In this document: positions 56,770-64,000 of the stretch, piece by piece
Numbering within the stretch: the stretch's first letter is position 1
Layout of the letters: the number at the start of each line of letters is the position of its first letter
Origin: Prado023 sp963706885
GTDB taxonomy: Bacteria > Actinomycetota > Actinomycetes > S36-B12 > CAIYMF01
NCBI GenBank assembly: GCA_963706885.1
Contig: CAVPNX010000023.1
Location: 1 to 64,000, forward strand
Reading direction: 5' to 3'
DNA: 64,000 bases
Notes under the pieces: model-generated
Told to the model about the DNA's origin: nothing
The model's input: the letters and a program-made list of their open reading frames with translations, nothing else
Database searches by the model: none
Made by a program: the position numbers and the translations under genes

Positions 56770-57937
56770 GCACCATCGAGCGCACCGGTGAGCCGCTGCT
56801 GAAGGTGACCGGGCTGAAGAAGCACTTCCCGATCACCAAGGGAATCGTGTTCAAGAAGCAGATCGGGGCGGTGAAGGCCGTCGACGGCCTCGATCTGGAG
56901 GTCTACCCCGGGGAGACGGTCGGGCTGGTGGGCGAGTCCGGCTGCGGCAAGTCCACGGCTGGTCGGACGATGACCAAGCTGCTCGAGCCCACAGCCGGTC
57001 AGATCATGTTCGACGGCAGGGACATCACCTCGCTGTCCAAGCGCCAGCTGGTGCCCCTGCGCAAGCAGATGGCGATGATCTTCCAGGACCCCTATTCATC
57101 GTTGAACCCACGACACACGGTGGGCACGATCGTCAGTGCCCCGTTCCAGGTGCAGGGCCAGACCCCTCCCGGCGGGGTGAAGCAGGCCGTCCAGGACATC
57201 ATGGCCCGCGTCGGGCTCAACCCAGAGCACTACAACCGGTACCCGAACGAGTTCTCCGGCGGGCAGCGCCAGCGCATCGGGATCGCCCGGGCCGTGGCCC
57301 TGCAGCCGAAGCTGATCATCTGCGACGAGCCGGTCTCCGCCCTCGACGTGTCCGTCCAGGCCCAGGTCGTCAACCTGCTCGAGGACCTCCAGGACGAGTT
57401 CAAGATCACGTTCGTCTTCATCGCCCACGACCTGTCGGTGATCCGGCACATCTCCGACCGCGTCGTGGTGATGTACCTGGGCAAGGTCATGGAGGTCGCC
57501 TCCCGCGACGACCTGTACCACCGCCCCGAGCACCCCTACACCCACGCCCTGCTCTCGGCCGTCCCGATCCCCGATCCCGACCTCGAGGACGCCCGCGAGC
57601 GGATCCTGCTCCAGGGCGACCTGCCCAGCCCCAGCAACCCGCCGAGCGGGTGCGTGTTCCGGACCCGCTGCTACAAGGCCCAGGACCTGTGCGCCCAGGA
57701 GGTGCCCACGCTGACCACCCGCCCCGGGGGTCACGCGGTGGCCTGCCACTTCCCGGAGGTCCGCACGTTCGGCGGAGCCGCCGCAGCCGGTCCCCGACGC
57801 CCCAACCGGCGCCGAGTTCGCCCAAGGCTGACGAGCCCGCCGGCGCACGCCCAGCCGCAGGCCCACCCGGCCCCACGGCGCACGCCCACCCTGCCCCACT
57901 CCCAGCCGCCGGCGAGGGCGCGCCCAGCCGCACGTGA
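56766..57937 (+). CDS. dppF: Peptide ABC transporter ATP-binding protein, DppF/OppF type (3' end frameshifted)
   Basis: Walker A GESGCGKSTAGR, FQDPYSSLNPR, signature FSGGQRQRIGIARAV, Walker B LIICDEPVSALDV, H-loop FIAHDLSVIRHIS, and the C-terminal Cys motif PPSGCVFRTRCYKAQDLC. The uncorrected frame runs to 58052, through a large inverted repeat that should be downstream, and turns into Arg/Pro-rich sequence after FGGAAAAGP. A shift near 57795 gives a Pro/Ala-rich tail ending at 57937 (GEGAPSRT) or a shorter end VPDAPTGAEFAQG near 57830. I take the body as secure and the C-terminus as unknown. Last gene of the peptide operon. Confidence 0.88.
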
Positions 57938-57969
57938 CGGCGCCCAGCCCGCCGCCGTGACTCGGTTCC

Positions 57970-58049
57970 CCCTCCCCGATTCCCGCTCGCCCTCCACGAG
58001 TGCGTTCCTCCTCCCCGAATTCGTGGAGGCAGAGCGGAAATCGGGAGGG
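57970..58049 (+). terminator. Large imperfect inverted repeat after dppF
   Basis: A 30-base arm (57970-57999) starting CCCTCCCCGATT and ending CCTCCACGA matches, as reverse complement with three or four differences, the 29-base arm at 58021-58049. The 21-nt loop is pyrimidine-rich. It lies after the likely end of dppF and 87 bp before mshB, so it probably ends the peptide operon. Confidence 0.6.
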
Positions 58050-58136
58050 TGACCGTGTGGCGGGGGCGGCGGGGCGCGGGGGCGGCGGGCGGGCGGGAGC
58101 TGCTGATGCGGGGATTCGCGACTAGCCTGTGGGCCT

Positions 58137-59027
58137 ATGGAACCTGCTGATCGCCGCCTCCTGCTTGTCCACGCCCATCCCGACGACGAGACGATCGGGT
58201 CGGGGACCACGATGGCCCGCTATGCCGCCACGCCGGGGACGTCGGTCACCCTCGTGACCTGCACGCTGGGTGAGGAGGGGGAGGTCCTGCTGCCTGAGGT
58301 GTCGCACCTGGCGGCGGACAAGGAGGACCGCCTCGGCGAGCACCGGATGACCGAGCTGGCCGACGCGATGGCCGCGCTGGGCGTCACGGACTGGCGGCTG
58401 CTCGGAGGGCCCGGGACCTACCGCGACTCGGGGATGGTGGGCACGGCGCCCAACGAGCGTCCCGACTGCTTCTGGCGTGCCGACCTGCTCGCCGCGACCA
58501 CACACCTGGTGCAGGTCATCCGGGAGGTGCGCCCCCAGGTCCTCGTGACGTACGACGACTTCGGCGGGTACGGCCATCCCGACCACATCCAGGCCCACCG
58601 GGTCGCGATGTACGGAATCGCCCTGGCCGAGGCGCCGTCCTTCCGCCCCGACCTGGGCGAGGCGCACAGCGTCGCCAAGGTCTACTGGACGGCCTTCCCG
58701 AAGGGTGTCCTGCGTGCGGGCATCGAGGAGCTGCGCGCCGCGGGGGAGACGACGGGGTTCGCGGCGATGGATCCCGACGAGCTCCCGTTCGGGATCGACG
58801 ACGCCCTGGTGACCACCGCCATCGACGGCAGCGGGTTCTACGAGCACAAGCTCAACGCCATGCGTGCCCACGCCACGCAGATCTCGCTGGACAGCGGCTT
58901 CTTCGCGCTGAGCAACAACGTCGGCTCACCGACCTGGTCGACGGAGTACTTCCGGCTCGTGCGCGGCCAGGCGGCGGGTCCGTTCGACTCCGATGGCCGC
59001 GAGACGGACCTCTTCGCCGGGGTGTGA
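58137..59027 (+). CDS. mshB: N-acetyl-1-D-myo-inositol-2-amino-2-deoxy-alpha-D-glucopyranoside deacetylase
   Basis: 296 residues. Second step of mycothiol synthesis: removes acetyl from GlcNAc-Ins. Zinc site AHPDDE (residues 13-18) plus GHPDH near residue 143-147; VTCTLGEEGEVLLPEVSHLA and LGGPGTYRDSGMVGT match MshB rather than the related Mca amidase. The C-terminus (WSTEYFRLVRG) is typical. Shows that the organism makes mycothiol and so belongs to the actinobacteria. Single gene; ATG 58137. Confidence 0.88.
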   Translation: MEPADRRLLLVHAHPDDETIGSGTTMARYAATPGTSVTLVTCTLGEEGEVLLPEVSHLAADKEDRLGEHRMTELADAMAALGVTDWRLLGGPGTYRDSGMVGTAPNERPDCFWRADLLAATTHLVQVIREVRPQVLVTYDDFGGYGHPDHIQAHRVAMYGIALAEAPSFRPDLGEAHSVAKVYWTAFPKGVLRAGIEELRAAGETTGFAAMDPDELPFGIDDALVTTAIDGSGFYEHKLNAMRAHATQISLDSGFFALSNNVGSPTWSTEYFRLVRGQAAGPFDSDGRETDLFAGV

Positions 59028-59056
59028 CCCAGCTGGACCCAACCAGCGCCCAGACG

Positions 59057-59259
59057 GCGAGGCCCAATGGGCCGCGACGGGCGGTGCGGCGCACCCGGTG
59101 AGGAGCGAACGGGCTGCGACGGGTTCAGAGTTGGGCACCGTGAAGCCCGAAAGAGCCGCGAAGGGGCAGCGAGCTGAGCGTCGTGAAGCCCGACGGGGCT
59201 GAGACGGTTGCGAGCTGAGCACCGTGAGGCCCGACGGGCGCGAACCAACCGGTGGCGCC
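59057..59259. repeat. Five tandem degenerate repeats of 41-43 bp
   Basis: Units begin at about 59057, 59098, 59140, 59183 and 59224, each with a GTGARGCCCGAMGGG-like start and, in units 2-4, an end like GAGCTGAGCACC; the last is truncated. They fill most of the 311-bp gap between mshB and the lipoprotein gene. No reading frame, spacer structure or tRNA-like fold is seen. Confidence 0.6.
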
Positions 59260-59338
59260 CCGGGTATAGTTCCGCTGTCCGCACATCGGGGGTCGCGACT
59301 GCGTCTGCGGGTGGCCCCCCACCCCTGGAGGGATCCCC

Positions 59339-59830
59339 ATGTTCACGTTCCGCAAGACTGCCGGCGTCGCCGCGGCGCTCGCCCTGGCCCTCTCGTTGTC
59401 GGCCTGCTCGTCGAGCAGTGACACCGCCGCCGAGACCCCCGCTGCGTCAGCCCCTGCCGCGTCCGCCCCCGCCAGTCCCACCAGCTCCGTGGGAGCGGCC
59501 AACGAGGCGTTCTGCGCCAGCACCGCTGCACTCAAGACCGAGCTCGGCGACCTCAAGACCCTGGTCACCGGTGGGTCGCTCACCAAGGAGGCGCTGCAGG
59601 CGCAGAAGCAGGACCTCACGACCGCAGGCACGCAGGCCAAGACCGACGCCCAGGCGCTCGACGCAGCCGTCGAGGCCCAGGTCACGGCCGCCCAGGCCGC
59701 GTTCCAGGCGGCCGTCGATGCCATCCCGGCCGACCAGACCGGGGTCAAGGAGGTCGCGGCCTACGTGGCCGCCGGCGCGGTCTTCGTCACGGCCCTCGAC
59801 GCGATCGACAACCAGGTCGGCTGCTCCTGA
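59339..59830 (+). CDS. Small lipoprotein of unknown function
   Basis: 163 residues. Lipobox LSAC at Cys23, then an Ala/Ser/Pro/Thr-rich linker to about residue 50, followed by a single helical domain with heptad-like Ala/Gln/Asp content (LKTELGDLKTLVTGG; QVTAAQAAFQAAVDAIPADQ) and two cysteines (FCAST, VGCS) that may form a disulfide joining the ends. Cell-surface located. No known family recognised. Follows the tandem repeats; ended by the hairpins at 59847-59894. Confidence 0.75.
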   Translation: MFTFRKTAGVAAALALALSLSACSSSSDTAAETPAASAPAASAPASPTSSVGAANEAFCASTAALKTELGDLKTLVTGGSLTKEALQAQKQDLTTAGTQAKTDAQALDAAVEAQVTAAQAAFQAAVDAIPADQTGVKEVAAYVAAGAVFVTALDAIDNQVGCS

Positions 59831-59846
59831 TCCCTCGTACCGACGG

Positions 59847-59894
59847 ACGTGGGCCCGCCTGACCCGCAGGGCCCACGTGCACGCCGGGTCAGGC
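59847..59894. terminator. Overlapping hairpins between convergent genes
   Basis: ACGTGGGCCC (59847-59856) pairs with GGGCCCACGT (59869-59878); alternatively GCCTGACCCG (59857-59866) pairs with CGGGTCAGGC (59885-59894). Both are perfect 10-bp stems and sit between the lipoprotein gene and the convergent coiled-coil gene, so a bidirectional terminator is likely. Confidence 0.6.
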
Positions 59895-59952
59895 GGCCGC
59901 GCCCCTGCACCGGCGTCCCTCGTGCATGCGAGGCCCGGGGCTGCCCGTACGG

Positions 59953-61455
59953 TCAGGGGACCGCGAACCGGCCCTGCCCGACGCGCCGCGCCCGGGTGGC
60001 GGGGCCGCCGAAGCTGGGCGGCCCCAGGGGGGCGCCGGCACCTGCCTGCGCCCTCCCCGGATCAACCCCCGGCGTGGGTGCCTCGATCAGGATCCCGCCG
60101 AGCAGCACGCCGTCCAGCGCCCCGGACCCGACGCTGATCCTCCGGGAGTTCGACCACGCCGCCTCGTCCTGCTGCGCGAGCGTGCGGGCCTGGTAGGCCA
60201 GGGCGTCCGCCGATCGCAGGTGCGCCAGTGCGCCGGTCGGGTCCGCGTCCCCCAGGTCTGTCCCGGTCGCCAGGTGGTGGCGAGCCTGGCTGATCCGGGC
60301 TCGTGCCTCCAGCCCGACCGCGGCACGCCGGGTCGTGATCAGCTCGTCGGCCGCGCGGACCGTCGCCCGTGCGCCGTACCAGGCCGTGGCCAGCAGCGCG
60401 ATGGCCCGTTCCTGCGTGTCGTCATCCGTGCGGATCGGGCCCAGCGCCTGGCCGAGGGCCAGGTCGGCGTCCTGGAGGGCCCGGCGCGTCTCCAGGGGGT
60501 CGTAGGAGCCGGAGGCGACCCCCGCATCAGCCCAGCCCAGGGTCTCGCGGGCGTACAGCCCTTTGGCCACCAGCTCGTCGGTCACGCCGAGGCGCTCGGC
60601 GTCGGCGATGTCCTTCTCGGTCTGGCGCAGCAGGGTCGTCACGGCCTCCTGGGCCTTGGCCAGGACTCGCGGGGCGCGGTCGACCGACGCCAGCAGCCGG
60701 GTCGCCTGGATCAGCGCCTCCTCGACGGCACGCGCACGGCTGGCGGCGCCGCGACGGTCTCCAGCGTCGAGCAGCTCCCGCCCAGCGGTGATCGACTCCT
60801 GCGCGAACCGCAGCCGTTCGCTGGCCTGCTCGAGGTCGTCGACCACGCTGGCGGTCGATGCCCGGGGGAACTGGGTCGTCAGCGTCTCGGTGGTGGCCGT
60901 CGAGGCGACCAACCGGTCCTGGAGCACCACCAGGTCGTCGGCCCGGTCGTCCAGCACGTCGCCCACCCGACCCTCGAGGTCGCGCCGGGCGTCGAACCGT
61001 GGCACGAGGACGTCCAGGTGCGACCCCGCGGCACCGCACCGGGTGAGGATCTCCTCGAGCTGGGCGCGCTCGGCGTCCTGCTCGGCGTCCCCATCGGCGT
61101 GCTCCTGGGCCCGTTGCGCCGAGGCGAAGGCCCGCTGCAGCTCCTCGCGCGCCTGGTCAAGCGCTGCGGTGAACGGCTCGACCTCGTCGTCCCCGAGCTC
61201 GGAGCGGGCGACCTCCAGCTCCAGCTGCGAGGACCGGATCGCATCATCGGTGGCCACCAGGGCGACCGCGGCCAGCGCGCGCAGGTCGTCGATCGTCGCG
61301 GGGGCGGTCGGTCCAGTTCCGGCTCCGGGGCCGCCAGTGCCACCGGGATCGCCGTCGTCGCCCCCCCGGTCGGGCGTGGACCGCCGCTGCCGCCACCAGG
61401 CATAGCCGGCCGCAACACACAGCAGGAGGATGCCCGCGCCGATCCAGGTCCACAC
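59953..61455 (-). CDS. Membrane protein with long coiled coil, resembling the C-terminal part of TPM-domain proteins
   Basis: 500 residues. Starts with a membrane helix (WTWIGAGILLLCVAAGYAWW), then a Gly/Asp linker and a long Ala/Glu/Arg/Leu-rich helical region (about residues 55-420, e.g. LRFAQESITAGRELLDAGD, ARRISQARHHLATG-type), ending in a Gly/Pro-rich stretch ISVGSGALDGVLLGGILIEA. In other actinobacteria this helical part follows a TPM (YgcG) domain and signal peptide; that domain is missing here, and only 100 bp separates the GTG start from ppgK. The start may lie further up or be shifted. Function unknown; cell-envelope role inferred. Confidence 0.55.
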   Translation of the reverse strand: MWTWIGAGILLLCVAAGYAWWRQRRSTPDRGGDDGDPGGTGGPGAGTGPTAPATIDDLRALAAVALVATDDAIRSSQLELEVARSELGDDEVEPFTAALDQAREELQRAFASAQRAQEHADGDAEQDAERAQLEEILTRCGAAGSHLDVLVPRFDARRDLEGRVGDVLDDRADDLVVLQDRLVASTATTETLTTQFPRASTASVVDDLEQASERLRFAQESITAGRELLDAGDRRGAASRARAVEEALIQATRLLASVDRAPRVLAKAQEAVTTLLRQTEKDIADAERLGVTDELVAKGLYARETLGWADAGVASGSYDPLETRRALQDADLALGQALGPIRTDDDTQERAIALLATAWYGARATVRAADELITTRRAAVGLEARARISQARHHLATGTDLGDADPTGALAHLRSADALAYQARTLAQQDEAAWSNSRRISVGSGALDGVLLGGILIEAPTPGVDPGRAQAGAGAPLGPPSFGGPATRARRVGQGRFAVP

Positions 61456-61554
61456 GTCGGTCGGCGGCCGTGGCGTCCTCGGCAGCCATGAGGATCGGTG
61501 GAGCGCCCAGCGCGCCCCCCGCGAGCTGGGAGAGGAACCCGGTCCCTGTCGTGG

Positions 61555-62295
61555 TCAGCCCTGCTCCGCGGCCATGGCTGCACCCGCGATGCCGGCCTGG
61601 TTCTCCAGCTGGGCGGCCACGATGTCGGCGCGGATGTCGATCATGTGCAGGTACTTGTCCGCCTTGCGGCTGATGCCCCCGCCCACGACGATCAGGTCCG
61701 GGGAGAACAGGAAGTCCAGGTGCGAGTAGAAGCGCTGCAACCGCGGCGCCCACTCCTTGTAGCTCAGGCCCTCACGCTCCTTGGCCGCGGAGGAGGCCCG
61801 CGCCTCCGCGGACTCCCCGTCGATCTCCAGGTGCCCGAACTCGGTGTTGGGGACCAGCTTCCCGTCGAGGAACAGGGCACTTCCGATGCCGGTGCCCAGC
61901 GTCGTGACGATGACCACCCCGTCGCGGCCCTTGGCCACGCCGAAGTCCACCTCGGCCAGGCCGGCGGCGTCCGCGTCGTTGAGGACGGTGACCGGTCGCC
62001 CGGCCCGCTCGGTCAGCAGGCTGGCGAGGTCCACGCCGAGCCAGTGCGGGCCGAGGTTGGCCGCCGAGTACAGCACCCCACGCTTGACGATGCCCGGGAA
62101 GGTGCAGCCGAACGGACCGTCCCAACCGGCCTTGTCGACCACGTCGAGCACGGTCTGCACGACGTCGTCGATGGCGTACCCCTTGGGCGTCGGGTACTTG
62201 ATCCGATCGCTTGCCAGCTCGCCCGTCTCGAGGTTGACCCGCGCGCCCTTGGTGCCGCTACCGCCGATGTCCACGCCGAATCCGATGAGTTCCAT
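61555..62295 (-). CDS. ppgK: Polyphosphate glucokinase
   Basis: 246 residues, ROK-type kinase that phosphorylates glucose with inorganic polyphosphate (and ATP). GFGVDIGGSGTKGARVNLET is the N-terminal phosphate loop, RIKYPTPKGYAIDD a polyP-binding-type segment, LNDADAAGLAEVDFG carries the catalytic Asp, and VVIVTTLGTGIGSALF and LIVVGGGISRKADKYL complete the family. ATG 62295; the frame extends further upstream but without support. Typical of actinobacteria. Intact. Confidence 0.9.
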   Translation of the reverse strand: MELIGFGVDIGGSGTKGARVNLETGELASDRIKYPTPKGYAIDDVVQTVLDVVDKAGWDGPFGCTFPGIVKRGVLYSAANLGPHWLGVDLASLLTERAGRPVTVLNDADAAGLAEVDFGVAKGRDGVVIVTTLGTGIGSALFLDGKLVPNTEFGHLEIDGESAEARASSAAKEREGLSYKEWAPRLQRFYSHLDFLFSPDLIVVGGGISRKADKYLHMIDIRADIVAAQLENQAGIAGAAMAAEQG

Positions 62296-62465
62296 GGCCC
62301 GATCGTAGGGTCCGCAGGGGCCCTGTCGCAGCCCGTGCGTCGCTGCCTGTTGATCATCCTCACGCTGCGTCGCCGGGCCACTCGCCCGTTCGGGTGAACC
62401 CCACCCCGCCACGACCACGCTGGGCGGTTCCCTGCCCCACCATGGAGGCAACAAGGAGGTGCGAG

Positions 62466-64000
62466 ATGTCGATGCTCGACGAGGTGGGCTCAGGACGACT
62501 GTCAACGGCAACCAGCGACGTGGGGGCTGCACGGGAGCGGGCGCGGGGTCACCGGCTGGGCCGGGTCGGCTTCGTCCTTGCGATCCCGATGGTCTGGATG
62601 TGGTGGCGGATCATCATCGGGCGTCCGGTCGACCTCACCGAGCTGTCGCTGCCGACCATCGACCCGTTCCTGCTGATCGTCGGCGTCTTCTTCGGGGTCA
62701 TGATCGTCATGACCCTCGGGGTGACCCTGGTCGCGGGCCGCTCGCCGCACGTCACCTACCGCCCCGAGCAGATCGACGTCTCCCTGGCTGACGTCAAGGG
62801 CATCGACCTGGTCAAGGCCGACGTGGTGCGCTCCCTGAACCTCTTCCTGGCCAACCGTGCCTTCCGCGCCGAGATGGGCGGCACGCCGCGCCGGGGCCTG
62901 CTCTTCGAAGGCCCCCCCGGGACGGGCAAGACCTACCTGGCCAAGGCGATGGCCGCCGAGGCCGGCGTGCCGTTCCTGTTCGTGTCGGCCACGAGCTTCC
63001 AGTCCATGTACTACGGCGCGACCGCCCGCAAGATCCGCTCCTACTTCAAGGCCCTGCGCAAGGCCGCCCGCCAGGAGGGTGGCGCGATCGGCTTCATCGA
63101 GGAGATCGACGCCATCGCCATGGCCCGCTCCGGGGTCGGGTCGTCGGCCACGCCCATGGTCGCTGCCAACCTGACCGCGCCGATGTGCTGCGGCGGGCTC
63201 TCCGGGCTGCCGGCCACCTCGTTGTCGGCCGCCACCGGGGGAGGCTCCGGGACGGTCGTGTCCACCATGATCTCCGAGGGCACCGGCGGCGTGGTCAACG
63301 AGCTGCTCGTCCAGATGCAGTCCTTCGACTCACCCGACGGCTGGCAGAAGGTCCAGGCCTGGTTCATCGACCGGATCAACCTGTTCCTGCCGGTCCACCG
63401 CCAGCTCCAGCGCCCCGTGCCGGCTGCCGCGACGATCCTGCTGATCGCCGCCACCAACCGCGCGGACAACCTCGACCCCGCGCTGCTGCGTCCGGGCCGC
63501 TTCGACCGTCGACTCAGCTTCGACCCGCCGTCCCGCGCCGGGCGCCTGGAGCTCATCGACCACTTCCTCGACCACAAGTCGCACGCGTCGGACCTCGACG
63601 ATCCCGACGTGCGCGCCGGGATCGCGGCGGTCACCCAGGGCTACACGCCGGTCATGATCGAGCACCTCCTCGACGAGGCGCTGGTCAACGCCCTGCGCCG
63701 CGGGGACGCCGCGATGAACCGTGCCGACGTCGAGTCCGCCCGGCTCACCGAGGAGGTCGGGATGGGCCAGCCGGTGGCCTACACGCCGCACGAGACCCGT
63801 CTCATCGCCACCCACGAGTCCGGTCACGCGACGATGGCCCACCTGGTCGCCCCGCACCGCCGGCTCGAGGTCCTGAGCATCATCAAGCGCCGCGACGCCC
63901 TGGGCATGCTCGCCCACGGCGACAGTGAGGACGTGTTCACCCGGTCGCGCAGCGAGATGCTCGCCCTGATCCAGATCGCCATGGGTGGGCAGGTCGCTGA
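62466..64000 (+). CDS. FtsH-like AAA+ protease with M41-type peptidase motif, partial at the right edge
   Basis: At least 511 residues, running off the window. Two membrane helices (about 30-50 and 62-90), then an AAA+ module: Walker A GPPGTGKT (149-156), Walker B FIEEIDAIA (210-218, where FtsH has IDEID), sensor-1 IAATNRADNLDPALLRPGRF. Between Walker B and sensor 1 is an insertion of about 90 residues, Gly/Ser/Thr-rich at first (LPATSLSAATGGGSGT) and then VQMQSFDSPDGWQKVQAWFI. The start of the M41 domain shows HESGH (450-454), the zinc HEXXH. So it is probably a membrane-bound ATP-dependent protease related to but distinct from housekeeping FtsH. ATG 62466 follows GGAGGTGCGAG. Confidence 0.8.
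   Translation, partial: MSMLDEVGSGRLSTATSDVGAARERARGHRLGRVGFVLAIPMVWMWWRIIIGRPVDLTELSLPTIDPFLLIVGVFFGVMIVMTLGVTLVAGRSPHVTYRPEQIDVSLADVKGIDLVKADVVRSLNLFLANRAFRAEMGGTPRRGLLFEGPPGTGKTYLAKAMAAEAGVPFLFVSATSFQSMYYGATARKIRSYFKALRKAARQEGGAIGFIEEIDAIAMARSGVGSSATPMVAANLTAPMCCGGLSGLPATSLSAATGGGSGTVVSTMISEGTGGVVNELLVQMQSFDSPDGWQKVQAWFIDRINLFLPVHRQLQRPVPAAATILLIAATNRADNLDPALLRPGRFDRRLSFDPPSRAGRLELIDHFLDHKSHASDLDDPDVRAGIAAVTQGYTPVMIEHLLDEALVNALRRGDAAMNRADVESARLTEEVGMGQPVAYTPHETRLIATHESGHATMAHLVAPHRRLEVLSIIKRRDALGMLAHGDSEDVFTRSRSEMLALIQIAMGGQVA

Noticed and set aside
59057..59259. CRISPR array or tRNA/rRNA fragment
   Set aside because: Repeats are contiguous and degenerate without unique spacers; no cloverleaf or conserved RNA motif could be drawn.

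Overview
The window is a 64 kb piece of a GC-rich actinobacterial chromosome (phylum Actinomycetota). Evidence: mycothiol-pathway deacetylase MshB, a strictly folded polyphosphate glucokinase, LacI-type sugar regulators, GTG starts, dense ATGA/GTGA gene overlaps and strong G/C third-position bias. I cannot name the genus from sequence alone. No tRNA, rRNA, CRISPR array, insertion sequence or phage gene was seen; it looks like ordinary chromosome rich in metabolic and transport genes.

Many otherwise well-conserved genes, including housekeeping ones (acs, typA, araA, araD), carry one or more single-base shifts of frame, often in G/C runs. About eighteen genes are affected. This pattern fits consensus indel errors of a long-read assembly better than real gene decay, so broken genes are described as the protein they would encode.

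Layout. 0-2.4 kb: TPR tail of a large regulator (cyclase-type) running off the left edge, and a secreted protein. 2.5-7.8 kb: three neighbouring proteins that each end in a cyclic-nucleotide-binding domain: a glutaminase-STAS fusion and two MFS transporters. 7.9-10.7 kb: an extracytoplasmic flavin redox module (ApbE, FMN-binding protein, ferric-reductase-like membrane flavoprotein). 10.8-13.5 kb: secreted nuclease/phosphatase-family protein and a secreted SGNH hydrolase. 13.5-18.9 kb: LacI regulator divergent from sugar ABC transporter 1 (mmsA-mmsB-chvE). 19-26.1 kb: DinB protein; then a tightly overlapped operon of LytS/LytTR two-component system, small membrane subunit, SSS symporter, DUF294-type nucleotidyltransferase and a membrane-anchored exonuclease. 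26.2-30.5 kb: acs, actP and its DUF485 partner, making with the previous operon an acetate uptake and activation region. 30.7-36.9 kb: YrhK-like membrane protein, glutamate decarboxylase, AlkD-like protein, M13 peptidase, aldo/keto reductase. 36.9-48.6 kb: L-arabinose/D-galactose region: galK divergent from araB-araD-araA, sugar ABC transporter 2 (chvE-mmsA-mmsB), LacI regulator and aldose epimerase. 48.6-59 kb: inactive PIG-L-like membrane protein, typA, a dipeptide/oligopeptide ABC operon with the order C-A-B-D-F, and mshB. 59-64 kb: tandem repeat array, small lipoprotein, TM/coiled-coil protein, ppgK, and an FtsH-like AAA+ metalloprotease running off the right edge.

The most unusual observations are the cluster of three cNMP-binding effectors; a fourfold 33-bp duplication of a ribosome-binding-site/start-codon module in front of mmsB2; a two-repeat motif (TCGTTAYC-N3-TCGTTAYC form) shared only by the two sugar-operon promoters; a nucleotidyltransferase and a membrane exonuclease translationally coupled to an acetate-type symporter; and an FtsH-like protease with an altered Walker B and a large insertion.
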